Positions 9,982 through 18,645 of a stretch of 64,000 bases of DNA are shown piece after piece. The notes under the pieces are model-generated. The model ran no database searches and was not told where the DNA came from. It saw nothing but the letters and a program-made list of their open reading frames with translations. Where the stretch lies: contig JAHDIN010000001.1 of NCBI GenBank assembly GCA_020630775.1, positions 62,001-126,000 of the forward strand. The letters run 5' to 3'. The stretch's first letter is position 1. Every line of letters starts with the position of its first letter. Made by a program: the position numbers and the translations under genes. This stretch comes from Saprospiraceae bacterium (lineage in GTDB: Bacteria; Bacteroidota; Bacteroidia; Chitinophagales; Saprospiraceae).

Positions 9982-10020
9982 AAAAAGCGGATAATTACTT
10001 ATCCGCTGATTTATTTTGGT
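9980..10020. terminator. Bidirectional intrinsic terminator
   Basis: A perfect 9-bp stem AGCGGATAA-TTAC-TTATCCGCT (9986-10007) has an A-run upstream and a T-rich tract downstream. It can therefore end both the batE-like gene (+) and the convergent rpmA gene (-). Confidence 0.85.
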
Positions 10021-10033
10021 TCAATATTATTTC

Positions 10034-10684
10034 TTATTCTTCTTCGCTATCTACTACAACTCTTCCTCCGTCAAGTTTGTCTTGAAGCACTTGTAGTTCA
10101 TCCCATTTGCCGTCTCTTGCCAATTCAGCTTGTTGTGGCCATGTTTGAGGATCATGCATTTTAAACCTAGGACCAGCATTTGTTAATACTTCTTTGAGTT
10201 TATCAATATTAGCTGATGCTAAATCTGCGAAAGTAATAATCCCAGCAGCACTCAAATGTTCTGCAATTTTTGGACCGATACCCTCAATCTTTCTTAAATC
10301 ATCTGGTTTAGAAGATCCAGTTGACGGTGAAGGACTTGTGGCAGCTGGAGCAGCTTTAGCTGCGCTAGTAGCTGGGGCGCTTTTAGGAGCAGAAGCTTTT
10401 ACCTTAGTAGTATTTGTTGCAGCTGCAGCATCACTAGGTATGATATTGACATACGTTCTACCAAGTCTTTTCTTTTTAAAATCAACTAAGCCTTCAATCT
10501 TTGCATGAAGAGTAAAGTCTTTACCCATATAAACATTATCTCCAGGATGAAATTTTGTTCCTCTTTGTCTGACGATTATATTTCCAGCCTTAGCATATTG
10601 TCCGCCGAATAATTTTACGCCCAGTCGTTTACTAATACTGTCACGTCCGTTATCCGTACTACCTACACCTTTTTTATGAGCCAT
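10034..10684 (-). CDS. rpmA: 50S ribosomal protein L27 with C-terminal helix-hairpin-helix extension
   Basis: Residues 1-85 are a canonical L27 ([33 protein letters not shown]). L27 lies at the peptidyl-transferase centre of the 50S subunit. The chain then continues through an Ala/Pro/Ser-rich linker (about 88-122) into a helix-hairpin-helix module (about 126-165; [15 protein letters not shown]) and a helical tail containing [19 protein letters not shown]27 is normally about 85-95 residues, so this 216-residue form is more than twice the usual length. Similar HhH tails occur on L21 of some bacteria, but here the neighbouring L21 has none. The ATG start is clear and the gene follows rplU after 19 bases. 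Confidence 0.95.
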   Translation of the reverse strand: MAHKKGVGSTDNGRDSISKRLGVKLFGGQYAKAGNIIVRQRGTKFHPGDNVYMGKDFTLHAKIEGLVDFKKKRLGRTYVNIIPSDAAAATNTTKVKASAPKSAPATSAAKAAPAATSPSPSTGSSKPDDLRKIEGIGPKIAEHLSAAGIITFADLASANIDKLKEVLTNAGPRFKMHDPQTWPQQAELARDGKWDELQVLQDKLDGGRVVVDSEEE

Positions 10685-10703
10685 TTTTTAAGCTTTTGAA
10701 TGA

Positions 10704-11015
10704 TTATCCAGTAATGGAATCAATTTTAATTTTCGATAAGTATTGTCTGTGGCCATTTTTTACCCTGTAGCCTTTTCTTCTCTTCTTTTTAAATACTATG
10801 ACCTTGTCTCCTTTTAGATGTTTGATTACAGTTGCTGTAACCTTTGCTCCACTTAAATTTGGAGCACCAATATTTGTCGTGCCACCGTTTGAAGTTAAAA
10901 GAACATTGTCAAATTGGACACTTTTTCCTTCTTCAGTGTCTAATCTGTGAACATAATATTCTTTGTCAGCTTCGACTTTCATTTGTTGTCCAGCAATATC
11001 TACTATAGCAAACAT
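10704..11015 (-). CDS. rplU: 50S ribosomal protein L21
   Basis: A 103-residue protein with the full L21 pattern: MFAIVDIAGQQMKVEADKEY at the N-terminus and FKKKRRKGYRVKNGHRQ near the C-terminus, which contacts 23S rRNA. Length is normal and no extension is present. It is the first gene of the rplU-rpmA operon. A good Bacteroidota promoter lies 32-62 bases upstream of its ATG. Confidence 0.97.
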   Translation of the reverse strand: MFAIVDIAGQQMKVEADKEYYVHRLDTEEGKSVQFDNVLLTSNGGTTNIGAPNLSGAKVTATVIKHLKGDKVIVFKKKRRKGYRVKNGHRQYLSKIKIDSITG

Positions 11016-11046
11016 GATTATTCAGTTATTTTTGAAAAATGGACTG

Positions 11047-11077
11047 CAAAGATATGTTTTTTAACCACTAAATCAAA
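11047..11077 (-). promoter_or_regulatory. Bacteroidota sigma-70-type promoter of rplU-rpmA
   Basis: Read on the minus strand, TTTG is followed by 19 bases and then TATCTTTG. This is the Bacteroidota -33 (TTG) and -7 (TAnnTTTG) consensus with normal spacing. It places the transcription start about 25 bases before the rplU ATG. Confidence 0.75.
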
Positions 11078-11146
11078 TAGAATAAGCGCATAGCATAGAT
11101 ATTAATATTCATATAAGTTAAAATCATATATAATGCTGATAATCAA

Positions 11147-12391
11147 TCATTTATTGTCAAGAACATCTTGTAGGTAAAGTGTTTTTCTTAACTTTTGACC
11201 ATTTCTTTCGACAGTGATTTTAATATGCTTGTTTTTACGTTTTATAAGCTTACGATAAATTCCGTTTATATTATAAAAGCTTGTTGATAGTAGGCCCACT
11301 CTTTTAATAATATCTCCAGATTTAATTCCAGCTTTTTCTGCCGGAGAACCTGACATCACTTCTTTGACAAAGAAGTCTCTGAGTTCTGGTCCAAAAGCAT
11401 ATATAATCAAACCACTGACATCGTATTGAAAATCTTTATTGAAATTTTTATTTGGTTTGAAATAGAGCTTATTGTTAACGTAGTCTATGACAATTTTAAA
11501 TCTTTCTAATAATGGATTTCCTAATAAGCCATTACGTACGATAAATTCATTATCAAGGCTATCAAGATCGTATCTCTGATAACTGGTAATGATGTTATTA
11601 AAAGTAAATTCTTGACTTAGATTTAAAGATGATATTTTACCAATATATCCTTCAATATCTCCACCAAGTCCTTTGCCCAAATTACCAGAGAGAAATTTAC
11701 CTGGAAGATTTACTTCAGCATATTCATTTAAAAAGAGCAATAATGGTATGGCTGCTCCAGTATCCAACAACATAATAATATCGACACTATCACCTTGAGT
11801 TGTTTCAATGCTACACTCGATATATGGCTTGTGCTTTATTATTCTCATATTGAGAGGGTGGTAGCCTTTTTTAAGGATATCTGAAGGGGTTTTTCGCATA
11901 AGTCTCAGCTTTCTTCTTTTGTAGTCAATTTCTACCGAAAGACCTCTAAAAAATCTTCCACCTATTATACCATCAATTCGTTTACCCGTTAACTCTTCTA
12001 GATGTAGAAAGTCATCTTCCAAAACAATCAAGTCACGATTGACTTTTTTAGTGTTTTCAAGTTTGATAGGTACGCCTCTAGTAATATGTGCAACGACATT
12101 CTGTTGTAGATCAGCTCCAAATATCTCTATGGTCTTATCATATGGATATCCTAGAATATCTGCTATTTCTTTCTTAAATAGTATAATGTGTTCGGCACCA
12201 GTATCGAATATAAAAGTGAAAGGTAAGTTAGAAAGCCTTGTTTTTAAAAGAATAAAGTTTCGGTCGTACTCGAATTCTAGCTCTACTTCATTCTTGTCTC
12301 CAAGTAATTCGAGCCCTAGTACCTGAGTGTATCCGGTATGATAATATCCTAGAACCACCCAAAAAATTAAAAACTTAATTCTAGTCAACAA
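11147..12391 (-). CDS. Secreted retropepsin-like aspartic protease with two catalytic half-sites and a PDZ domain
   Basis: A 414-residue exported protein with a signal peptide (about 1-23, ending YTQ). Two retropepsin-type active-site motifs lie in one chain: IFDTGAEH (Asp63) and LLDTGAAIP (Asp210). Each is followed by hydrophobic segments such as DGIIGGRFF. A PDZ domain occupies about 330-405 (VMSGSPAEKAGIKSGDIIK). Aspartyl-protease/PDZ proteins are frequent in Bacteroidota, but their substrates are mostly unknown. The covalent pair of half-sites suggests an intramolecular, pepsin-like bilobal enzyme rather than a homodimer. The start is TTG (12391, or TTG at 12388); no ATG precedes the signal peptide. 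Confidence 0.85.
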   Translation of the reverse strand: MLTRIKFLIFWVVLGYYHTGYTQVLGLELLGDKNEVELEFEYDRNFILLKTRLSNLPFTFIFDTGAEHIILFKKEIADILGYPYDKTIEIFGADLQQNVVAHITRGVPIKLENTKKVNRDLIVLEDDFLHLEELTGKRIDGIIGGRFFRGLSVEIDYKRRKLRLMRKTPSDILKKGYHPLNMRIIKHKPYIECSIETTQGDSVDIIMLLDTGAAIPLLLFLNEYAEVNLPGKFLSGNLGKGLGGDIEGYIGKISSLNLSQEFTFNNIITSYQRYDLDSLDNEFIVRNGLLGNPLLERFKIVIDYVNNKLYFKPNKNFNKDFQYDVSGLIIYAFGPELRDFFVKEVMSGSPAEKAGIKSGDIIKRVGLLSTSFYNINGIYRKLIKRKNKHIKITVERNGQKLRKTLYLQDVLDNK

Positions 12392-12431
12392 AGGAAGTTT
12401 TATAAATGGAAAATACCTATAACACTATAAT

Positions 12432-12471
12432 AAAACAAAAAAGCCTGCTGATTAGTCAATCAGCAGGCTTT
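12432..12471 (-). terminator. Intrinsic terminator of the DUF937-OmpA gene
   Basis: A 14-bp perfect stem AAAGCCTGCTGATT / AATCAGCAGGCTTT with an AGTC loop is followed, on the minus strand, by a T-rich run. It sits 22 bases past the stop of the 12493-13893 gene. Confidence 0.9.
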
Positions 12472-12492
12472 CAATATACTTTAACAGAATAA

Positions 12493-13893
12493 TTATTTCA
12501 ATATTGAAATTTCAATTCTTCTGTTTTGTTTTCTACCTTCTTCAGTATCATTAGAAGCAGCAGGATCAGAAGATCCTAATCCTTTAGTTGTAATTCTATC
12601 TGGACCAACACCAGCTTTCATTAATCTTCTTTTTACAGAAGCCGCTCTTTCATTTGAAAGCTTCACATTACCAGCAGCATCACCTGTATTATCAGTATGA
12701 CCAGTTACGTGAACTTTCACATTTGGGTATGCTTTTAGAATGGCAGCGATATTATCAACCTCAACACCAGTTTCTCCAGAAATTGCTGCAGATCCCGTAT
12801 CAAAAGTTAAATTGTTGAATCTAAATTTAGAATCTCCTTTAAATCCGCCATCAATAAATTTCATCATTTGATCACCAGCAGAACCAGCTGCGAACTTAAT
12901 GCCATCTAATGTTTTCTTAGCAGCCTCATCTATTGTTGAGAATACTGATCCGATCGCATCTCCTGCAGCATCAACTACAGAGCCAGCAGCATCTCCTACT
13001 GCTCCAGCAGCATCTCCTGCAGCGTCAACTACAGAGCCAGCAGCATCACCTACCATGTTTTTCGTGTCACCTGCAATGTCTCCAACTGATTTTTCGCCTC
13101 CAAGCATTTTGTATGCGCCAAATGCAACAGCTGCTAAAATCAATAGTGGTAATAAGATTTTCATCAATCCACCACCAGCAGCTTTACCAGCATCTACAGC
13201 ACCACCAGCTAAATCAGCGGCACCACCTACTACTTTCTTACCTGCATCCATAGTGCCTTTTGCGGCGTCACCAGCTAAATCAGCTGCGCCACCTACTACT
13301 TTTTTACCAGCATCACCAAGATCACCAGCTAAGCCTGTAACTGCATCGAATCCTTTACCTAAGAATCCCGCACCTAGAGAACTTAAAAGACCACCTGGCA
13401 TTGCAGATTTTACAGCTCCTCTTTGAGAACCTAAAAACTTGCCTAAGCCTACAGCATCTAAAGCCTTGTCTTTGATATGGCGACCGATCATACTCATTAA
13501 AAATGGAGCAGCCATTTTAATTAAAGATGATGCTGCACTGCCTTTTAGACCACTAAAACCAGCGATTTTATCAATAAACCCGCCAGAGTTACTTCCTAAA
13601 AGTAGATTTAAAACTCCTGAACCTCCGTTCATAAGTTTTGCTACATTACCTGCTCCACCGCCGAACAGACTGCCTACATTGTCAAGGATGCCAGTATCAG
13701 CTCCTTTGGCCATGTCAAACAATTTGCTCAAACCATCACTATCATCAGAAGTATCAATCATTTTGCCCATTAATGCTGGAAAAATACCATCCAATGCTTT
13801 ACCTACACCAGACTCTGATTCACCTAGAAATTTTGAAGCGCTTGATATTAAAGAACCAGACACCTGGTCTTTCATCATATCGAGTAAATTCAT
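12493..13893 (-). CDS. DUF937 - transmembrane - OmpA-like fusion protein
   Basis: A 466-residue protein without an N-terminal signal peptide. Residues 1-150 resemble DUF937 (Gly/Leu-rich helical, YidB-like). An Ala/Gly/Asp-rich stretch (about 175-240) repeats the unit KKVVGGAADLAGDA. One strong transmembrane helix follows (about 242-263; ILLPLLILAAVAFGAYKML), then a second repetitive stretch built on GDAAGSVVDAA (LEA-like). An OmpA C-terminal peptidoglycan-binding domain (about 351-466) ends the chain, with NVKVHVTGHTDNTGD and the arginine region GRKQNRRIEI. The layout predicts a cytoplasmic DUF937 head, an inner-membrane helix and a periplasmic OmpA domain bound to peptidoglycan. The function is unknown. 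The gene stands alone between its own terminator and a divergent helicase. Confidence 0.85.
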   Translation of the reverse strand: MNLLDMMKDQVSGSLISSASKFLGESESGVGKALDGIFPALMGKMIDTSDDSDGLSKLFDMAKGADTGILDNVGSLFGGGAGNVAKLMNGGSGVLNLLLGSNSGGFIDKIAGFSGLKGSAASSLIKMAAPFLMSMIGRHIKDKALDAVGLGKFLGSQRGAVKSAMPGGLLSSLGAGFLGKGFDAVTGLAGDLGDAGKKVVGGAADLAGDAAKGTMDAGKKVVGGAADLAGGAVDAGKAAGGGLMKILLPLLILAAVAFGAYKMLGGEKSVGDIAGDTKNMVGDAAGSVVDAAGDAAGAVGDAAGSVVDAAGDAIGSVFSTIDEAAKKTLDGIKFAAGSAGDQMMKFIDGGFKGDSKFRFNNLTFDTGSAAISGETGVEVDNIAAILKAYPNVKVHVTGHTDNTGDAAGNVKLSNERAASVKRRLMKAGVGPDRITTKGLGSSDPAASNDTEEGRKQNRRIEISILK

Positions 13894-14091
13894 TTATAAA
13901 AGTTATTTAAGGTTAGAAATAAATAATTTAGTTTTTAATGAAACATACCTGTCTAGGTAGATTCAATGTTTTTTCGTTTCGTTTTTGGAATAGGAAAGGG
14001 AAAGCACCTTTAGGAATGACTAACAATGCGATATAACTGCTAATGTTTACAATTGGTTCCCAAAAGTATTAATATTATCGCATAATTTCAT

Positions 14092-17000
14092 ATGTCTCAA
14101 ATTCTAATAGATAAGAAAGAACTGACCGTTTTGCTCTCTCAATTTGATGAAATTGAGCAAAGGCAGGAATTTGGAAGGGATCAATTGAATAGATCATTTA
14201 AGTTATACAACTTGTTTTTTGAAATTATATCGCAAAATGATCCGGTCCAGTTTACCACCTTGTTTTCGAGAATTGCCTTCATTTCAACTAAGTTTCAATG
14301 GTCAGGAGACCTCATTTCACAAAATCATTACTACAGAAGGCGGTTAGAGAATAGGATATATAAAGAAGAACAGTTTAAAGAATTGATTTTACTAGCTCCC
14401 AAGTTGGTTAAGATTAATATAAACCATATTGCAGATCTGGATTTACATTTTGACGTCGAACCATTTTTTCAAAAACTATCTAGAGGTAAATCAACTTTAA
14501 AGAAAAAAAGGTTTGAACGGATATTACGTGGAATGGCTTTCTCCGTTAATGAGCAATTAGAGTTTTTGGTTGTTCTCGAAAATGATCCAGAACAACATTC
14601 AAAAGTTACACTTAAATCTGAACAAGCAAAAAGACATTTAAAAGGTATACTTAAGTTTATTGAGTTCCCAGTAGTTGTATCTTTTGTTGACAATAGTATA
14701 AGTGATGAAGGATTTATTCAAGCTAATATGTTTGTCATTCAACCTGACTTTTTGTTTGGCGTGACTTCTGTTTCAGAATGTTTTCAAAGTGGTGCGAGTA
14801 ATGCATTAAAATATCTTTCAAGTAAGCTTATACCCCAAGATTATAGCGTTCATTTATTGCTAGGGAATATTGTGAATTTTTTCTTAGATGAATTAATTTC
14901 TAATCCTGAAGTAAGTTTTAAAAGAATCCTTCCTTCAATTTTTAAATTAGCTCCTACGCAATTTGCACTTTTAAGCGATATACAATTGGCTGATTTATTA
15001 GGTAAGTTAAAAACGCACTTCCTTAATCTTCAAGACTCTGTGAAAAATGGTTTGATCAATTTAAAAATTCATAATTCAAACTCATATTTAGAGCCAAGTT
15101 TTTATTCAAACGAATTTGGTCTTCAAGGAAGATTGGATCTCCTGCATGATAGTTCTTCTGACGAAAATTTAGATATCGTCGAATTGAAAAGTGGTAGATT
15201 ATTTAGGGCTAATGCATATGGATTAAATGCAAATCATTATACCCAAACTTTGCTTTACGATTTATTAGCGGAATCAGTTTATCGAGGAAAACGAAAGGCT
15301 AATAGCTATATCCTATATTCCGCCTTAACGTCTGATCAATTGAAATATGCTCCAAAAGTAAGGAAGAAACAATACGAAGCGCTTAAGGTCAGAAATGAGT
15401 TGTATATTCTAGAATCAGTATTAGCAAAATCTGAAGAAGGTAATTTTCAATCTTTAACATCGTTTCTCGATCCTTCGAAAGTATCAACTGATTTTAGATT
15501 CCTTAAGAAAGGTGCTGAACAATTTTCAAATACTATTCAGAAATTAGATGCATTAGAAATAGCTTATTATTCAAACTTCTTGGGATTTGTTTCGAGAGAA
15601 TTTCAATTGTCCAAGACGGGAGAGCATGGCATATTTAAATCCAATGGTTTAGCATCCATTTGGCTTGACTCTACAGAAGAGAAAATGGAAGCATTTAGGA
15701 TGCTTTCCTATTTAAATATAAAAGAACATATAACTGAAGATCAAGACTCTCTTATAGTACTCACGTACTCAGATAGGTCCAATATCTTGTCTAGATTTAG
15801 GAACGGAGATATTGCAGTATTCTATCCAGATAAATCTGATGTACATTCAGCACTTTTATCTCAAGTCTTTAAATGCACGATTATATCAATTAATTCAGAA
15901 GAGATCACCATAAGGCTTAGGGCAAAGCAAGGCAATTTTCAAATCTTCGACGAAAATAGATTTTGGCATTTAGAGCCCGATATGCTAGAAAGTGGATTCA
16001 CAAAACAATTGCATGGATTATATGAATTCATAAATGCATCGAAGCGATTTAGAGATTTGATTTTAACCAGGATAAAACCTGATAAGCCAAATACTAAAGG
16101 CCAATTCTTTAATAACCCTCATTTGACTCAACAACAAAAAGAAATTCTAAATGAGGCCATAGTAAGTCCAGATTATTATTTGTTGTGGGGCCCTCCTGGA
16201 ACGGGTAAGACTAGCGTAATGATTAAAAATTTGGCAGATTTTTATATGAATAAAACTAAGCTGAATGTTTTATTCTTAGCATATACAAATAAAGCAGTTG
16301 ATGAAATATCAGATGCGGTCAGCAGTATTCAGAATGCAAAATTTATAAGAATTGGATCGCGTTTTTCTACCAAGGAAAAGTTTAAATCCCGTTTATTAAG
16401 TACTATCATGGAAAAGGTAAAGTCACGAAAAACTTTATTGAATATGATAAATGAAACACGATTTTTTGTGTCGACCGTGTCTTCTTTTCAAAGTAATCTA
16501 CCTCTTCTTAAAATTAAGAAATTCGATATCGTCATAATAGATGAAGCTTCTCAATTATTAGAACCAATGATTGTTGGCTTATTGACTAAGTTTAAAAAGT
16601 TCATCTTGATTGGTGATCATAAACAGTTGCCAGCAGTTGTCACCCAAAAACCAGATCAATCCTTTTGCAAAAGCCATGAATTAGATGCCATAGGTCTAGT
16701 GGATATGCGTATCTCATTATTTGAAAGAATGTATAAGTGTTGCGAGAGAAATGAATGGAATTGGGTGATAGGAGCATTACGAAAACAAGGTCGAATGCAT
16801 CAAACCATTCAACAATTTGTAAGTCCTGTATTTTATGAAAACAATTTGGGTTTATTAGATATTGAAAGACTTACTCAAAAGCCGGCTTTAAAGGATTTTA
16901 ATACTCAATCAGCATTTCTCATTCAGAATCGAATGATATTTATAGATGTTCCAATAGATCATTTGTTGACAAATAAAACAAATCAAAGAGAGGCAAAGCT

Positions 17001-17415
17001 TGCTGTCGAAATAATTGATTTATGGGGCAATATTTACATGCAAAATAATTTACAAATCGAAGAGGATTCTATTGGGGTCATAACACCATTTAGATCACAG
17101 ATTGCTCTTATCAAGGAAGGATTAGATAACTTACCTTCGAGGCACATAATTACAGTTGATACTATTGAAAGATATCAAGGAGGTTCTAGAAATCAAATTG
17201 TTATTTCCTTATCTGTGAATCAGAATTATGCTTTAAGGCAAATTTCTAGCCTTACTGATGAAGGAATAGATCGCAAACTCAATGTAGCACTAACAAGAGC
17301 GAAAGAGCACGTAATTATACTTGGAAATAAAAAAGTGTTGGAGACAAATCCGCTTTATGCTCAATTGATTGATTATTGTAGATGTATTAATTTAGCAGAC
17401 TTTGAGCAATTATAA
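14092..17415 (+). CDS. Dna2-like PD-(D/E)XK nuclease / superfamily 1 helicase
   Basis: A 1,107-residue cytosolic enzyme. A PD-(D/E)XK nuclease core lies at about 345-370 (GRLDLL...LDIVELKSG), preceded by a helical region with ECFQSGASNALKYL that resembles the Dna2/Cas4 entry segment. The C-terminal half is an SF1 DNA2-type helicase: Walker A GPPGTGKTS (about 700), DEAS box in IIDEASQLLEP (about 817), motif V/VI region TIERYQGGSRNQIVI and LNVALTRAKEHVII. Family members process DNA ends and flaps. The Cys cluster that binds an iron-sulphur centre in eukaryotic Dna2 and Cas4 is not present after the nuclease core. The gene has no toxin, methylase or defence partner; it is followed by a tyrosine phosphatase gene after 9 bases. 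The helicase call is sure; the biological role is open. Confidence 0.85.
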   Translation: MSQILIDKKELTVLLSQFDEIEQRQEFGRDQLNRSFKLYNLFFEIISQNDPVQFTTLFSRIAFISTKFQWSGDLISQNHYYRRRLENRIYKEEQFKELILLAPKLVKININHIADLDLHFDVEPFFQKLSRGKSTLKKKRFERILRGMAFSVNEQLEFLVVLENDPEQHSKVTLKSEQAKRHLKGILKFIEFPVVVSFVDNSISDEGFIQANMFVIQPDFLFGVTSVSECFQSGASNALKYLSSKLIPQDYSVHLLLGNIVNFFLDELISNPEVSFKRILPSIFKLAPTQFALLSDIQLADLLGKLKTHFLNLQDSVKNGLINLKIHNSNSYLEPSFYSNEFGLQGRLDLLHDSSSDENLDIVELKSGRLFRANAYGLNANHYTQTLLYDLLAESVYRGKRKANSYILYSALTSDQLKYAPKVRKKQYEALKVRNELYILESVLAKSEEGNFQSLTSFLDPSKVSTDFRFLKKGAEQFSNTIQKLDALEIAYYSNFLGFVSREFQLSKTGEHGIFKSNGLASIWLDSTEEKMEAFRMLSYLNIKEHITEDQDSLIVLTYSDRSNILSRFRNGDIAVFYPDKSDVHSALLSQVFKCTIISINSEEITIRLRAKQGNFQIFDENRFWHLEPDMLESGFTKQLHGLYEFINASKRFRDLILTRIKPDKPNTKGQFFNNPHLTQQQKEILNEAIVSPDYYLLWGPPGTGKTSVMIKNLADFYMNKTKLNVLFLAYTNKAVDEISDAVSSIQNAKFIRIGSRFSTKEKFKSRLLSTIMEKVKSRKTLLNMINETRFFVSTVSSFQSNLPLLKIKKFDIVIIDEASQLLEPMIVGLLTKFKKFILIGDHKQLPAVVTQKPDQSFCKSHELDAIGLVDMRISLFERMYKCCERNEWNWVIGALRKQGRMHQTIQQFVSPVFYENNLGLLDIERLTQKPALKDFNTQSAFLIQNRMIFIDVPIDHLLTNKTNQREAKLAVEIIDLWGNIYMQNNLQIEEDSIGVITPFRSQIALIKEGLDNLPSRHIITVDTIERYQGGSRNQIVISLSVNQNYALRQISSLTDEGIDRKLNVALTRAKEHVIILGNKKVLETNPLYAQLIDYCRCINLADFEQL

Positions 17416-17424
17416 ATACAGCAC

Positions 17425-17874
17425 TTGAAAGTTTTAATGGTTTGTTTAGGGAATATTTGTAGATCTCCTCTTGCACATGGTATTCTTCAAAGGGAAATAG
17501 ATGATAAAGGATTAGGATGGGAAGTAGATAGTGCAGGTACTTCAGGATGGCATGTAGGAGAACAACCTGATGCTCGATCTATAGAAGTAGCCATGCAAAA
17601 TGGCATCAATATTACGTGCCAAAAATCAAGAAAATTTTTAAAATCTGATCTTGAGGATTTTGATTTAATCATTGCTATGGATGCCCAAAATTATCAAGAC
17701 ATTTGTGCTTTGTCCTCAAGTGAAGTTGAAAAAAAGAAAGTAAAAATGCTTCTTAATTATTCTTATCCTGGTGAAAATAGAGCGGTCCCTGATCCATATT
17801 ATTCCGGAGGATTTGATTATGTCTATGATTTGATAAATGATGCGGTAAAAAAACTTATAGAGGTTGAAAGCTAA
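17425..17874 (+). CDS. Low-molecular-weight protein-tyrosine phosphatase
   Basis: A 149-residue LMW-PTP. The catalytic P-loop CLGNICRSP (Cys at about 7) sits at the N-terminus, and the general-acid loop is VPDPYYSGG. Such enzymes dephosphorylate tyrosine on proteins, in bacteria often the kinases of polysaccharide export or arginine-phosphorylated proteins. The start is TTG, giving the family-typical MKVLMVCLGN; the ATG four codons later would remove the first beta strand. The gene lies 9 bases after the Dna2-like gene and overlaps the acylphosphatase gene by 11 bases. Confidence 0.93.
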   Translation: MKVLMVCLGNICRSPLAHGILQREIDDKGLGWEVDSAGTSGWHVGEQPDARSIEVAMQNGINITCQKSRKFLKSDLEDFDLIIAMDAQNYQDICALSSSEVEKKKVKMLLNYSYPGENRAVPDPYYSGGFDYVYDLINDAVKKLIEVES

Positions 17875-18139
17875 AAGTTTTAAAATCAATGTAGTCGGGA
17901 GAGTTCAAGGTGTAGGTTTTCGATATTTTACCAAAAAGAAAGCTGATGAATTAGGTTTGTTTGGAAGGGTTAAAAACTTATACGATGGATCAGTTGAAAT
18001 CCATATTGAGGGAGATGAATATTTAGTATTGGAATTTTTGGAATGGTGCCATGATGGACCTTCTTCAGCAATTGTTAATTCTCTTTCTTATATAGTAGAT
18101 GAACTTAAATCTTTCAAATCTTTTGAAATAATTAGATAA
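17864..18139 (+). CDS. Acylphosphatase
   Basis: A 91-residue protein that fits acylphosphatase along its whole length. GRVQGVGFRYF carries the catalytic Arg, and GRVKNLYDGSVEIHIEG carries the catalytic Asn. It hydrolyses the carboxyl-phosphate bond of acylphosphates. The start is a TTG lying inside the end of the phosphatase gene, 11 bases before its end, which suggests translational coupling. It is a housekeeping enzyme of uncertain physiological substrate. Confidence 0.95.
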   Translation: MKAKSFKINVVGRVQGVGFRYFTKKKADELGLFGRVKNLYDGSVEIHIEGDEYLVLEFLEWCHDGPSSAIVNSLSYIVDELKSFKSFEIIR

Positions 18140-18162
18140 CTTTTACAAATACAGTATCCAAC

Positions 18163-18531
18163 TTGTCAAATAAACCTGGATTTATAAAATATTGTTCCAT
18201 AACATTCTTCATTTTAACTTTAGTTGGGAGTGGTCTGTATTACTTCTTTGGTGATAATGTATACGGAGGTTTAGGCGTTGGTGTTGCATTAATGAGCATG
18301 TTTTCTTTTTTTCATCTACGTCAACAACTTCAGAATAAATCCTCAGCTATAGAATCGTCGTTCACTTGGTTGCTGCTAGGATTGTCTATAGGAGGCATAG
18401 TAATGGCTCTGTTAAATAATTATGTTTTTGACAGTGATTTTGGTGTGGGGTTAGGTGTTGGTATTTGCTTTATTTCAGCTGCTATTTATTGCTGTGAATT
18501 ATTAATTAGGTTTCTTGATTCTGTTAAATAA
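18163..18531 (+). CDS. Small four-helix membrane protein of unknown function
   Basis: A 122-residue hydrophobic protein with four predicted membrane helices (about 9-29, 34-51, 68-89, 93-114). The second and fourth helices share a Gly-rich pattern (GGLGVGVALMSMFSFF and GVGLGVGICFISAAIY), so the protein looks like a duplicated two-helix hairpin. I do not recognise a family. The start is TTG, 23 bases after the acylphosphatase stop, and it is probably the last gene of the Dna2-LMWPTP-acylphosphatase unit. Confidence 0.6.
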   Translation: MSNKPGFIKYCSITFFILTLVGSGLYYFFGDNVYGGLGVGVALMSMFSFFHLRQQLQNKSSAIESSFTWLLLGLSIGGIVMALLNNYVFDSDFGVGLGVGICFISAAIYCCELLIRFLDSVK

Positions 18532-18645
18532 ATAGAATTTAATTATACAAATTTTGATCTAGCCGAATAATCCGTTTCTGCTTTGAAATTGGAATGATTA
18601 TAAAAAGTACTAAACGATTTGATTTATTATATCATTCCATTAGGT

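Noticed and set aside
10194-10508. 104-codon plus-strand ORF over rpmA
   Set aside because: It is antisense to the Ala-rich linker and HhH tail of L27 and has no recognisable feature.
12899-13960. Long plus-strand ORFs (for example 12899-13426 and 13439-13960) and repeated AGCAGCATCTCC-like words
   Set aside because: They are antisense to the DUF937-OmpA gene. The repeats encode Ala/Gly/Asp-rich repeat arms on the minus strand; spacing is not regular and there are no unique spacers, so this is not a CRISPR array.
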